Source of the DNA: JBBQKF01 sp038326615
GTDB lineage: Bacteria > Bacillota > Clostridia > Saccharofermentanales > UBA5734
Assembly: GCA_038326615.1 (NCBI GenBank)
Contig: JBBQKF010000052.1
Coordinates: 1-22,352 of the forward strand
Length of the DNA stretch: 22,352 nucleotides
Direction: 5' to 3'
Shown piece after piece: positions 14,694 to 22,240 of the stretch. Position 1 is the first letter of the stretch; each line of letters opens with the position of its first letter. The translations under genes and the position numbers were made by a program. The notes beneath the pieces were generated by a model. The model was not told the DNA's origin. It did no database searches and was given only the letters and a program-made list of their open reading frames with translations.

Positions 14694-17010
14694 GGTTGTA
14701 TACCAATTCACCTAGTGTGAAATAAAAGGTGGATCCTTTGCCAAGTTCTGATTCAGCCCATATCCTGCCTCTATGCCTAAGTATAACACGCTGAACCGTA
14801 GCCAATCCGATGCCGTGTCCTGCGAAACCACTTGTATGCAGACGCTGGAATGGCAAGAACATCTTAACGGCATATTGCATATCAAAGCCGATGCCATTGT
14901 CTCTTACAAGATAAACAGTGGCTCCCTCTATTTGCATGGAGGTGAATTCGATTCTGGTTTGAGGGGATTTCGCAGTGAATTTCCATGCGTTCTCCATCAG
15001 ATTGTATAATGCTATCTGTAGCAGAGAAAAATCACCGGTGGCAAAGATACCTGGCGTGATGGCAAACTCCACATTCCTTTCTGGATCTTTCTCACGCAGG
15101 CCTTTCGCGATCAATGTTACGATATCACTAAGACTGTCTGTTTCCCACTGTATTTCATAGCGAATTACCTCGGACAGCTTTAGCATGCCTTCTGTGATCT
15201 GGGCCATGGTTTGAGTGGCGCCGCGGATCCTTTGGAGATAATCTTTGCCGACGTTATCCAGTAGGTCCCCGTAATCCTCAAGAACAGCCTGGCTGAAGCC
15301 GTCTAAAGACCGCAGAGGCGCCCTAAGATCATGCGACAGGGAATAGGCAAAGGCTTCTAATTCCTTGTTTGAAACTTCCAGCTCAGTCGCATAACGCTTC
15401 AAGACATCATCCGATTTTTTGCGTTCACTTATGTCCCTGATCGTCTCCATAACCGCCATGGTTCCTCCGAATGAGATGGGCGAGGCGCTGATCTCAACCC
15501 GGATCAGGTGGCCGTCTTTCTTCTTTAGCCGGAGCTCGGTGTCCTTTATAAATCCGACTTTTAAAAACTTGCTTAGCCATGCTGTTCTATCTTCAGGATC
15601 CCAATAAAGGTCTGAGGTACGCTTGCCAATGAGCTCTCCCTGGTCATACCCCAGCAATTGAGAATAGGAGCGGTTGCCATAGACCAGCACACCTTCATCA
15701 GAACTCACACCGACTCCAATCAGCGAAGTCTCACTCAAAGTCCGGAAACGTTCTTCGCTTTCCTTCAGTTGGATCTCGATCCTCCTTCTTTCCGTGACAT
15801 CATAGCCGATGACAAAGGCTGTATAGGTCTTGTCGTTAGGGTAGGAAATGTTGAGTTCTACGAAAATCAGCGAACCATCTTTCCTTCTGATTCTATATTC
15901 GACAGAGTTATCTGATTTCCGACTGAAATCCAATGCGCTGAGCCTTACGGAAAAGGCTTGGGCGCTGTCCTCGTCTAGCAAGACCATCGGGTTGATCGCA
16001 TATAACTCTTCCTCGTTATATCCGCTTATGTTGCATAACTCTTCATTGACACTGGTGAAACGTAGAGTGTCAAGGTCAAATTCGAAGATAGCTGCAGGTG
16101 CGAATTTGATGAGGGAATTCGCTTGAGCTTCGGATACTTTGAGTGCAGCATCGGCTCTTTCCAGTTCGGACATGCTATGAATCAAGTCTTCATTGGCTTT
16201 TTGCAATTTAGTATTAAGTTTTTTGATTTCTTCGTTGCTCTGTGAAAGACTACGAAACAACAAATTCTGCGGTTTCGCTAGACCGGTTTCGATGAATGTC
16301 ATATAAATCAAATAAAAAGAAATAATCTGCAAAAAATGCCCTATAACATTCGTAAGACCGAATGGATCAGTATACAATGTAAAAGAAATTCCCGTCGCGA
16401 TGAATAGAATCAATGAAAAAAGAGTGAATTTAAGCACTCTGGGATCGAACGCGTGTCGGTTTAGAAGCAATAATCCAATCCCTCCCAGGAAAAAAAAGTT
16501 GATTACGTAATCGCTGACTATTTTGAATGGGGTCAATCCGGTCCCTTCGATATAAGTAACGGGAAAGTTCTTCCAATAAAAAATGCTAAGCAATATAAGG
16601 ATGGAAGAAGCAAAATATAAGGTGAACAATATAGAGACCCTGACCTTGCGATTGATGAGAAGCGGTGCCACAAGGAAGGACAGGCTCAGGATATACCGGC
16701 TGACAATATAAAAGGCAGGACCCATGTTGCCAAATTCAGAGAAGACCCCCATCCCTTTGTTGCCGAGCAGATGCAGGAAATCAAAGAAAGCGAAAAAAAG
16801 GAAACCTACGCTGATGCAAAAGTAATACTGATTGTCCAGGTGATGTCGTCCACTCCAGATAATAACAAATACAATGGTTGCAATGAAAACGCAGATTATA
16901 TCGGCAAAACTGTGAAAGAGCGTATAACTCAAGCGACTAAGTAGATACAGAGCTGCAAACAGACCCAATACCAGGATGCTGTTGAATATGGTTCGGCTTT
17001 TCGCATTCAT
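14686..17010 (-). CDS. MASE3-PAS-PAS membrane sensor histidine kinase
   Basis: A 774-aa protein. Residues about 8-245 hold some seven to eight transmembrane helices with the pattern of the MASE3 sensory domain (for example FFAFFDFLHLLGNKGM and GPAFYIVSRY). A coiled coil (about 255-300) leads into PAS 1 (about 300-408), PAS 2 (about 418-530), HisKA with H560 in SLSHDLRAPLR, and a complete HATPase_c domain (NLMENAWKFT, DNGIGFD, GHGIGLATV). I chose the ATG at 17010 because AGGAGGAGC precedes it; a longer frame adds 22 residues outside the family. PAS 2 through HATPase is a close paralogue of the kinase at 7907. Downstream is only a receiver scar, then the AraC-type regulator with its own promoter, so the true partner is unknown. 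Confidence 0.93.
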   Translation of the reverse strand: MNAKSRTIFNSILVLGLFAALYLLSRLSYTLFHSFADIICVFIATIVFVIIWSGRHHLDNQYYFCISVGFLFFAFFDFLHLLGNKGMGVFSEFGNMGPAFYIVSRYILSLSFLVAPLLINRKVRVSILFTLYFASSILILLSIFYWKNFPVTYIEGTGLTPFKIVSDYVINFFFLGGIGLLLLNRHAFDPRVLKFTLFSLILFIATGISFTLYTDPFGLTNVIGHFLQIISFYLIYMTFIETGLAKPQNLLFRSLSQSNEEIKKLNTKLQKANEDLIHSMSELERADAALKVSEAQANSLIKFAPAAIFEFDLDTLRFTSVNEELCNISGYNEEELYAINPMVLLDEDSAQAFSVRLSALDFSRKSDNSVEYRIRRKDGSLIFVELNISYPNDKTYTAFVIGYDVTERRRIEIQLKESEERFRTLSETSLIGVGVSSDEGVLVYGNRSYSQLLGYDQGELIGKRTSDLYWDPEDRTAWLSKFLKVGFIKDTELRLKKKDGHLIRVEISASPISFGGTMAVMETIRDISERKKSDDVLKRYATELEVSNKELEAFAYSLSHDLRAPLRSLDGFSQAVLEDYGDLLDNVGKDYLQRIRGATQTMAQITEGMLKLSEVIRYEIQWETDSLSDIVTLIAKGLREKDPERNVEFAITPGIFATGDFSLLQIALYNLMENAWKFTAKSPQTRIEFTSMQIEGATVYLVRDNGIGFDMQYAVKMFLPFQRLHTSGFAGHGIGLATVQRVILRHRGRIWAESELGKGSTFYFTLGELVYNHD

Positions 17011-17089
17011 TTTTATGGTGCTCCTCCTATCAAAAATATCTAACTCAGCGTTGTGTATAACTAGACGACAGGTCAATTACTTAATTGAA

Positions 17090-17196
17090 AGTATAATTTT
17101 AAAGTAAAATAAAGTCAAGTAGGGAGTGAATTCCAAATATTTTCTATGATTATACAAAATATATCAAGGTATTTAGTCATTAAGTACTATATTATT
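17090..17196 (+). promoter_or_regulatory. Repeated upstream element, copy 3 (lmo0937 operon)
   Basis: The core starts at 17130 with ATTCCAAATATTTTCTAT and continues TTATACAAAATATATCAAG. It starts 118 bp before the ATG at 17248. Upstream, AGTATAATTTTAAAGTAAAA and TA(A/G)AGTCAA match the sequence before copy 4 (20679-20714), so these two copies share about 40 bp more. This region also lies between divergent genes, the other being the MASE3 kinase. Confidence 0.7.
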
Positions 17197-17247
17197 AAAA
17201 CAGGGAATTAAGATTGGGAAAAAATATTTATAGAAGGGATAAAATTT

Positions 17248-17397
17248 ATGTTGTGGACAATTGCGATTATACTTTTCATATTATGGTTACTTGGTCTTGT
17301 TACTTCATTCACTTTGGGAGGGTTCATACACGTTCTCTTAGTAATAGCAGTAATTTTGATTGTAGTAAGGCTTATTCAAGGGAAAAAAGTATTGTAA
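17248..17397 (+). CDS. lmo0937 family (DUF5670) small membrane protein
   Basis: A 49-aa protein made of two hydrophobic helices: MLWTIAIILFILWLLGLVT and HVLLVIAVILIVVRLI, joined by SFTLGGFI. The MLWTI start, WLLGL and TLGGFIH are the hallmarks of the lmo0937/DUF5670 family of tiny stress-associated membrane proteins; molecular function is unknown. AGAAGGGAT lies 7 nt before the ATG at 17248. It is the first gene of a probable operon with YtxH- and YggT-type genes and is preceded by copy 3 of the repeated element. Confidence 0.88.
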   Translation: MLWTIAIILFILWLLGLVTSFTLGGFIHVLLVIAVILIVVRLIQGKKVL

Positions 17398-17445
17398 GCT
17401 CAATGGAAAAAATTAAAGATCAATTCTAGAAAGGAAGTGATAAAT

Positions 17446-17811
17446 ATGTATTTAACAAATCTTATTGACAAGGCAAAAAAAGAAAGAAACAAGAAAAAAA
17501 CAATGAAAACGATGGAGAAAGTTGCGATTGTCACAGGCGTTGCCGCCGTTTCTGTTGCCGCAGGGATTCTAACAGGCGTTTTGGTCGCTCCTGCTTCGGG
17601 AAAAGAGACGCGCAAAGCGTTGAAGAAAAAAGTGATGAACACAGTAGCTACGATCAAAGAAGAAACCGATAAGGTCAAGAACTCTGTAAAAGTCTCTATC
17701 AAAGATGCAGGAGATTCCGTCAAAGCTACAAAAAGTGATATCGACGAGGGTCTTGCTAAGGTCAAAGAGGATGCCCACCAAACAGTAAAGAATGTAAAAA
17801 GTGAATTTTAA
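17446..17811 (+). CDS. YtxH domain protein
   Basis: A 121-aa protein with one transmembrane segment (about residues 24-46, AIVTGVAAVSVAAGILTGVL) followed by APASGKETRKALKKK, the YtxH/gas-vesicle-like signature, and a long amphipathic, Lys-rich helical tail (VKNSVKVSIKDAGDSVKATK). YtxH proteins are general-stress envelope proteins in Bacillus; their biochemical role is unclear. The ATG at 17446 follows AAAGGAAGTGA; an in-frame GTG at 17437 lies within the ribosome binding site and is rejected. It is 48 bp after the lmo0937 gene and 47 bp before the YggT-like gene, which supports an operon. Confidence 0.88.
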   Translation: MYLTNLIDKAKKERNKKKTMKTMEKVAIVTGVAAVSVAAGILTGVLVAPASGKETRKALKKKVMNTVATIKEETDKVKNSVKVSIKDAGDSVKATKSDIDEGLAKVKEDAHQTVKNVKSEF

Positions 17812-17858
17812 GGGATTCAATGAAAATTGAGTCAATAAAGAAAAGGAGATTTAAGTAA

Positions 17859-18317
17859 ATGGATGAAGATGAGAACAAAGTAGTGGTACAAAAAACTGTA
17901 ACAGAAAACAATACCGGGAATGTGACAAGGCAGGGGAACGAAAATATGAGGCAGACTGATGGCAGAAGTGTGTATAAGGAAACCGTTGTGGCGAATACAG
18001 ACGAGGGAAATCTGAAAGCCAGAAAAGTCGTCTATTTCATACTAGGTCTTGTTGATATCCTACTGATAATCAGGTTCATTTTGCGACTGTTAGGAGCAAA
18101 TCCTGCAAATGAGTTCGTGAAAATTATTTATGCAATCACCAACGCGTTGCTTTGGCCTTTTTCCGGGATATTCAGTTCAGCGGTATTCAACGGTATTGAA
18201 ACCAAATCAGTTATGGAGCCTGCGACCCTCATAGCAATTGTGGTTTATGCGTTAGTCGCATGGGGAATCGTCAAATTAATCGAGATATTCAAGTCATCAA
18301 AAATAACGAGAGCATAA
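17859..18317 (+). CDS. YggT family membrane protein
   Basis: A 152-aa protein. Residues 1-50 are hydrophilic, with a VVVQKTVTEN/VYKETVVANT style tail facing the cytosol. Two hydrophobic regions follow (about 55-75 and 118-140), with RFILRLLGANPANEFV between them and WPFSGIFSS after, as in YggT-type proteins (often with an added N-terminal segment in Firmicutes). The family is linked to envelope integrity and osmotic stress in other bacteria. The ribosome binding site and leader GGAGATTTAAGTAA before the ATG are identical to those before the kinase at 20467. It is the last gene of the operon; the large hairpin at 18410 may end the transcript. Confidence 0.82.
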   Translation: MDEDENKVVVQKTVTENNTGNVTRQGNENMRQTDGRSVYKETVVANTDEGNLKARKVVYFILGLVDILLIIRFILRLLGANPANEFVKIIYAITNALLWPFSGIFSSAVFNGIETKSVMEPATLIAIVVYALVAWGIVKLIEIFKSSKITRA

Positions 18318-18387
18318 AATGATTCGGGTTTCTTGTTTTAGGCTAACCAATCACTGGAATAACTGGTCGGTTTACCAGCACCGGCAT

Positions 18388-18540
18388 CTAGCAGGTCAGC
18401 TTTAAATCCAACAAGATAAGGGCAGGGCTCCCGACAGGAGACCTGCCCTTATCTTGTTCGCGATAATAAAGAAAAGCCAATTCAGTTAATGTCACATCAT
18501 CCTGATTATCCTCTACGAGAAGAACATATTTATCATCCAT
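18388..18540 (-). pseudogene. Internally deleted receiver gene behind the 18533-20467 kinase
   Basis: The minus-strand ATG at 18540 overlaps the kinase stop as ATGGATGA. The frame reads MDDKYVLLVEDNQDDVTLTE followed by LAF, a normal Rcp1-like receiver start with the acidic pair E10-D11. It then passes through LYYREQDKGRSPVGS, coded by the large hairpin, into PALILLDLKL, the block that carries the phospho-acceptor aspartate, and stops at a TAG (18388-18390). Relative to a complete receiver, about 40 residues in the middle and all of the C-terminal half (including the conserved Lys) are missing. The 50-aa product cannot form a receiver fold. Confidence 0.85.
18410..18458. terminator. Long perfect hairpin, probable bidirectional terminator
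   Basis: AACAAGATAAGGGCAGG (18410-18426) pairs perfectly with CCTGCCCTTATCTTGTT (18442-18458). Inside, CTCC (18428-18431) pairs with GGAG (18437-18440) across one G-A mismatch, leaving a 5-nt loop. The hairpin lies between the convergent YggT gene and kinase gene, a natural place for a terminator, but lacks a long T-run. One arm is receiver coding sequence (ALILL on the minus strand) and the other is its inverted copy. Confidence 0.75.
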
Positions 18541-20467
18541 GCGTTATATCATCGATTTTCCCGAGTGTGAAATATAAGGTGGTTCCTTTCCCTATTTCTG
18601 ACTCTGCCCAGATTTTTCCTCCATGGCGATTGACAATCCTTTTAGCTGTGGCTAATCCGATACCATTTCCTGAATATTGTTTATCAGAATGCAACCGCTG
18701 GAATGGTTCGAAAAGCTTATCGTAGAAATTCATGTCAAACCCGATTCCGTTATCTTTAATGAAATATACATTTTCTTCGTTTTGATTGGAATATCCGACT
18801 TCAATTCTTATTTCAGTTTGATCATTAGCGTATTTCCATGAATTTTCAAGTATGTTTTGTATTAATATCTGCAAAAAGGCTTTATCCCCAAAGTCTATCA
18901 TCCCAGGCATAAGAATAATTTCTGATTCGTGGTCTGGGTGATTCTGCTTCAATTCATCAGCTATAGTAAGAACAAGTTCACTTAGATTTACCCTCTCCTT
19001 GTGCATTTCAGTACGTGTAATTTTTGATAATTTCAAAATGTCTTCGATAAGTTGGGACATTGCCTTACTGGCTTTCCTTATCCGGTTCAGATAATCCTTT
19101 CCTGTTTCATCCAAAGTATCGCCGTATTCCATGAGTACAATCTCACTAAAACTATCCATAGTTCTTAAAGGAGTTCGTAAATCATGGGAAACTGAATAGG
19201 CGAAAGTTTCTAACTCCACATTCGAGGCTTTAAGGCTTGCAGCATATTGCTTAAGATTCTGTTCTGCTTTAATACGATAGGTATTGTCGCGAATACTTGC
19301 AACTCCCATCCACCCCAGTCCGGTTCTTGTTCCCGCAATTGAAAAACTAATGGGTATTTTGCTACCATCTTTGCAACTAGCTTCAATGTCCGCGTTTATA
19401 ATATTTTTTTTATCGATTGGTTGCTTTTGCAAAGATTTTAATATACTATCAATTGTGTCGTAATTATTTGGAAAAATAAGAGAATCAAGAGACGATCCAA
19501 CCACCTCATTACGATTGTATCCAAATAGATTCTCTGCATTGCTGTTCCAGCTAAGTACCAGACCTTGATAGTTCATAACAATAATTCCATTAGGATCCGT
19601 TTCCATAATAAGCTTATAATTGAATACGGGGTCTTGAAATATTGTAGATACGATTTCATCAAAAGATGAATTTTTCGAACGGGTTTTGAGGATGCTGGAA
19701 ATAACTGCAAACAGCAAAAAAAGATTACCGATATATTGAGCGGAACGTGAACCCCAGTTTAGGAGATTACCTCCAGTTTTTATAATAAGTACACCTACGA
19801 AACCAATCGTCATACAAAATAAACCAAGAGTGAACCAATAGTTGAAACTAATTTTTGTTTCCAGAAAATCCCTAAAAATATTAATAGAGGTGCTCGCCAT
19901 TAAAACAATCACCAATCCAAGGACGACTTGCCTGATTGGGGTTGAACCAATTCCTTGAACAAAGAATGGCGGGAATACATTCATGATACTTAATAAAACA
20001 ATGGCTACAACGACTGATATTGTTATAACCAGAGTAATTGAAGCAGCGACAACTCTTTTAATTGGGAATCTGTCTGTCACAGATATTGATCCGTAGCGCA
20101 ACACAGAAAATGAATAACAAAAAGCAGTCATAAGAGAAGCTATATTATAAGTAGTTATGGAAACATTTAATCCATAAATTCTCATAAGGGATCCGGAAAG
20201 AAGTGCAGTCAGGCCAAAGACTAGCGAACCGGAGGCTAATGCCAAATAGCGCCATAAGCCTATTCGGAAATAACTAGTTATTGCTATAACTGCGGTTATG
20301 AGTGAAACTAAAGTGATAAAGACTCCATTTAAAAGAGTCAAAAGCATGGTCGACTCGTATATTTGGTTGTCATTTCGTAAAACCAGTACAATAATAAAAA
20401 ACACCAACAAACTTGTTATTATTAAACCCGACAATCTCGTAAGTCTCAATTTATAGCGAATTTTCAT
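18533..20467 (-). CDS. Membrane PAS sensor histidine kinase
   Basis: A 644-aa protein. Residues about 12-262 contain about eight hydrophobic helices forming a MASE-like sensory region that I cannot assign to a named type. PAS domain about 282-398 (NGIIVMNYQGLVLSWN, then NLFGY). HisKA with H428 in SVSHDLRTPLR. HATPase_c with N-box NILENSWKYA (538-547), DNGIGFD and GNGIGLATA. All catalytic residues are intact. It is more diverged from the other kinases in the window than those at 7907 and 14686 are from each other. AGGAGATTTAAGTAA precedes the ATG. The stop overlaps a receiver start codon, but that receiver gene is broken (18388-18540), leaving the kinase without an adjacent partner. The signal sensed is unknown. 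Confidence 0.92.
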   Translation of the reverse strand: MKIRYKLRLTRLSGLIITSLLVFFIIVLVLRNDNQIYESTMLLTLLNGVFITLVSLITAVIAITSYFRIGLWRYLALASGSLVFGLTALLSGSLMRIYGLNVSITTYNIASLMTAFCYSFSVLRYGSISVTDRFPIKRVVAASITLVITISVVVAIVLLSIMNVFPPFFVQGIGSTPIRQVVLGLVIVLMASTSINIFRDFLETKISFNYWFTLGLFCMTIGFVGVLIIKTGGNLLNWGSRSAQYIGNLFLLFAVISSILKTRSKNSSFDEIVSTIFQDPVFNYKLIMETDPNGIIVMNYQGLVLSWNSNAENLFGYNRNEVVGSSLDSLIFPNNYDTIDSILKSLQKQPIDKKNIINADIEASCKDGSKIPISFSIAGTRTGLGWMGVASIRDNTYRIKAEQNLKQYAASLKASNVELETFAYSVSHDLRTPLRTMDSFSEIVLMEYGDTLDETGKDYLNRIRKASKAMSQLIEDILKLSKITRTEMHKERVNLSELVLTIADELKQNHPDHESEIILMPGMIDFGDKAFLQILIQNILENSWKYANDQTEIRIEVGYSNQNEENVYFIKDNGIGFDMNFYDKLFEPFQRLHSDKQYSGNGIGLATAKRIVNRHGGKIWAESEIGKGTTLYFTLGKIDDITHG

Positions 20468-20678
20468 TTACTTAAATCTCCTCTCGCAGGATGAAATCTG
20501 GGTGAAATATTGACGTCTATATAAAATTATAACATTCTGGTTTGATATAATCAAATAAAGAAAATTTACCTACCAAAATATTTCCTTTAAAATAGAAAAA
20601 TCTATAGTTTATTAATTCTAATTAATGTCTAGCACCAGTGTTATGACTGCCACATGACAGTTCAGTTTTTTTGCTGTT

Positions 20679-20783
20679 AGTATAATTGAAAATAAAATAG
20701 AGTCAATATCGTGGATTCCAAATATTTTCTATGTTTATACAAAATTTATCAAGTTATTTTTTTAATAAACACTATATCATAAG
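20679..20783 (+). promoter_or_regulatory. Repeated upstream element, copy 4 (zinc ribbon 2)
   Basis: The core starts at 20715 with ATTCCAAATATTTTCTAT, followed by TTATACAAAATTTATCAAG and AATAAACACTATATCATAA. It starts 124 bp before the ATG at 20839. The upstream extension AGTATAATTGAAAATAAAAT and AGTCAA resembles that of copy 3. The rest of the 371-bp divergent region 20468-20838 is AT-rich, must also hold the promoter of the kinase at 20467, and shows nothing else I can name. Confidence 0.75.
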
Positions 20784-20838
20784 TATAAAGAATCAAGATT
20801 ACGAAAAATCATTTTTAAATTAAAGGGAGGATACTACC

Positions 20839-21015
20839 ATGCCAGACAAAAAGCTTAATTGCAAGGATTGTGGAGCAGAATTTTTATTCACAGAAGGGGA
20901 ACAAGCTTTCTATCAGGAGAAGGGATTCGATAATGAACCCACTCGTTGTACGGATTGCCGTAGAGCCCACAAAAATCAAAAGCGTTCACAGGTCGGATAT
21001 AACAATAGATATTAA
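20839..21015 (+). CDS. Small zinc-ribbon protein (copy 2)
   Basis: A 58-aa paralogue of the protein at 11934-12110; by eye 45 of 58 residues are identical, including the last 12 (SQVGYNNRY and preceding). It has CxxC pairs C8-K-D-C11 and C37-T-D-C40. GGGAGG (20825-20830) lies 8 nt before the ATG. Similarity to copy 1 extends into the 5' element and beyond the stop (TTACTCCATT, CTTTTCATCTATT). Silent changes between the copies suggest both are kept by selection. It precedes desulfoferrodoxin by about 105 bp and may share its transcript, which would tie the protein to oxidative stress. Confidence 0.88.
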   Translation: MPDKKLNCKDCGAEFLFTEGEQAFYQEKGFDNEPTRCTDCRRAHKNQKRSQVGYNNRY

Positions 21016-21055
21016 GTTACTCCATTCTTTTCATCTATTTATCTTTTCGATACTG

Positions 21056-21124
21056 TTACGAAAGGACAATAAAGTCCGATATTTAAGTTCAGCTTATAAA
21101 AAAAATAAGGAGGAAATACTATGA
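21056..21124 (+). pseudogene. Remnant of the 53-aa ORF, in the desulfoferrodoxin leader
   Basis: The frame LRKDNKVRYLSSAYKKNKEE ends at a TGA (21122-21124) that overlaps the desulfoferrodoxin ATG as ATGA. It matches the centre of the small ORF at 12427-12588 (KRENKVRHLSSATKKK) in protein and DNA, but has lost the N-terminal codons and start. Its 3' part supplies the AAGGAGG ribosome binding site of the next gene. It may now act only as leader sequence. Confidence 0.5.
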
Positions 21125-21498
21125 CACAGGTAAATCAAGTTTATAAATGTGAAATTTGTGGAAATATTGTGGAAGTTCTTCATGCTGGTAGTGGAGAATT
21201 GGTATGTTGCGGAGAACCCATGATACTTCAGGTTGAAAACACAGTCGATACCTCAAAGGAGAAACATGTCCCAATTTTTGAAAAGATCGAAGGAGGGGTT
21301 ATTGTTAAAATTGGAGCAGTTGAGCATCCTATGGTTGATGCACACTATATAGAGTGGATTGAAGTTATTACTAAGAATAAAATATATAGAAAATATCTGA
21401 TGCCTGGAGATGCACCACAGGCTGAATTTCTTTTAAGTGAGGATATATTGCAGGCAAGAGAGTATTGCAATGTTCATGGATTGTGGAAAACTCTTTGA
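21121..21498 (+). CDS. dfx: Desulfoferrodoxin (superoxide reductase, two iron centres)
   Basis: A 125-aa enzyme (EC 1.15.1.2) that reduces superoxide to hydrogen peroxide without making oxygen, a standard defence of anaerobes. The N-terminal rubredoxin-like centre I has ligands C10, C13, C29 and C30 (YKCEICG and LVCCGEPM). The catalytic centre II has H49 (KHVPIFE), H69 (EHPM), H75, C116 and H119 (CNVHGLW), the same numbering as in Desulfovibrio desulfuricans desulfoferrodoxin. K48, important for catalysis in the family, is present. AAGGAGG precedes the ATG at 21121. Electrons would normally come from rubredoxin, which is not encoded here. The gene probably shares the transcript of zinc ribbon 2, under element copy 4. 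Confidence 0.97.
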   Translation: MTQVNQVYKCEICGNIVEVLHAGSGELVCCGEPMILQVENTVDTSKEKHVPIFEKIEGGVIVKIGAVEHPMVDAHYIEWIEVITKNKIYRKYLMPGDAPQAEFLLSEDILQAREYCNVHGLWKTL

Positions 21499-21664
21499 TT
21501 ACCCTCTTGAAAGCTCAGAATTACGGCGATACTTTCCACGGAACATATCCTGGTTTAGAGCCGCAGGGACAGGCATTGATACCAATTATGGACGCCAGCG
21601 CGAGAATCAGCCTGAACACGCCCTTAATGCTATGAAAGCTTACCTTTCCAAGCATCGCCCATAA
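21499..21664 (+). other. GC-richer unidentified gene fragment
   Basis: Directly after the desulfoferrodoxin stop, base composition rises to about half G+C and then falls again near 21730. Plus-strand frames are open in two phases, one ending NQPEHALNAMKAYLSKHRP at a TAA (21662-21664), but neither has a start of its own. The abrupt change looks like the tail of a deleted or foreign gene. I do not recognise a family. Confidence 0.35.
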
Positions 21665-21790
21665 GAATGCGTTCGGAGCAGTGTAGAGCAAGTGCGTTGC
21701 CGTAGTCTCTTATCTTTGCTGTTACACGGCTTAATTTTTGGATTAAAGAGAATTTAAGAGAAATCAAATAACAGAATGGAAGATAAGAAT

Positions 21791-22240
21791 ATGAATAAAT
21801 ATGGAAAATTTATAATAATGATTATAACTTCTACCGTCATCATGTTAGGGCTGACGTATTTGAATACCTATGAATGGAGCCATGTATATTTTAGCGAAAC
21901 TCGAGCCTATATGGCAATTATTATGGGAGCAACAATGGCGATTGTTATGCTAATTTTTATGCTTAAAATGTATACAAAACGTTTAGCTAATATCGCTATT
22001 ATTGTCGTCAGTATCCTTGTAATTGTAACAGCAATCTATCTTGTTCGAAGCCAAACTACAATAAAGGATGTTTCTTGGATGAAAGCAATGATTCCGCATC
22101 ATTCGATTGCTATTCTGACTAGTGAGCGTGCAAACATAACGGATCCGCGTGTAAAGGAACTTGCCAACAAGATTATCGAGGCGCAACGCAAAGAAATAGA
22201 AGAAATGAAGACACTTATCAAGGATCTTGAGAATGATTGA
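21791..22240 (+). CDS. DUF305 domain membrane protein
   Basis: A 149-aa protein. Three hydrophobic helices (about 7-26, 38-58 and 66-86 from the chosen start) are followed by a soluble C-terminal part with WMKAMIPHHSIAILTSERA and a long charged helix (KIIEAQRKEIEEMKTLIKDL). The MIPHHxxAI motif is the DUF305 signature, part of a ferritin-like helical fold; the two His may bind metal, which is inference. The domain is short, covering only the first DUF305 motif pair. The ATG at 21791 has GGAAG 8 nt upstream; an in-frame ATG at 21776 has no clear site. A link with the adjacent desulfoferrodoxin (metal or oxidative stress) is plausible. The final 112 bp of the window hold nothing I can identify. 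Confidence 0.85.
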   Translation: MNKYGKFIIMIITSTVIMLGLTYLNTYEWSHVYFSETRAYMAIIMGATMAIVMLIFMLKMYTKRLANIAIIVVSILVIVTAIYLVRSQTTIKDVSWMKAMIPHHSIAILTSERANITDPRVKELANKIIEAQRKEIEEMKTLIKDLEND

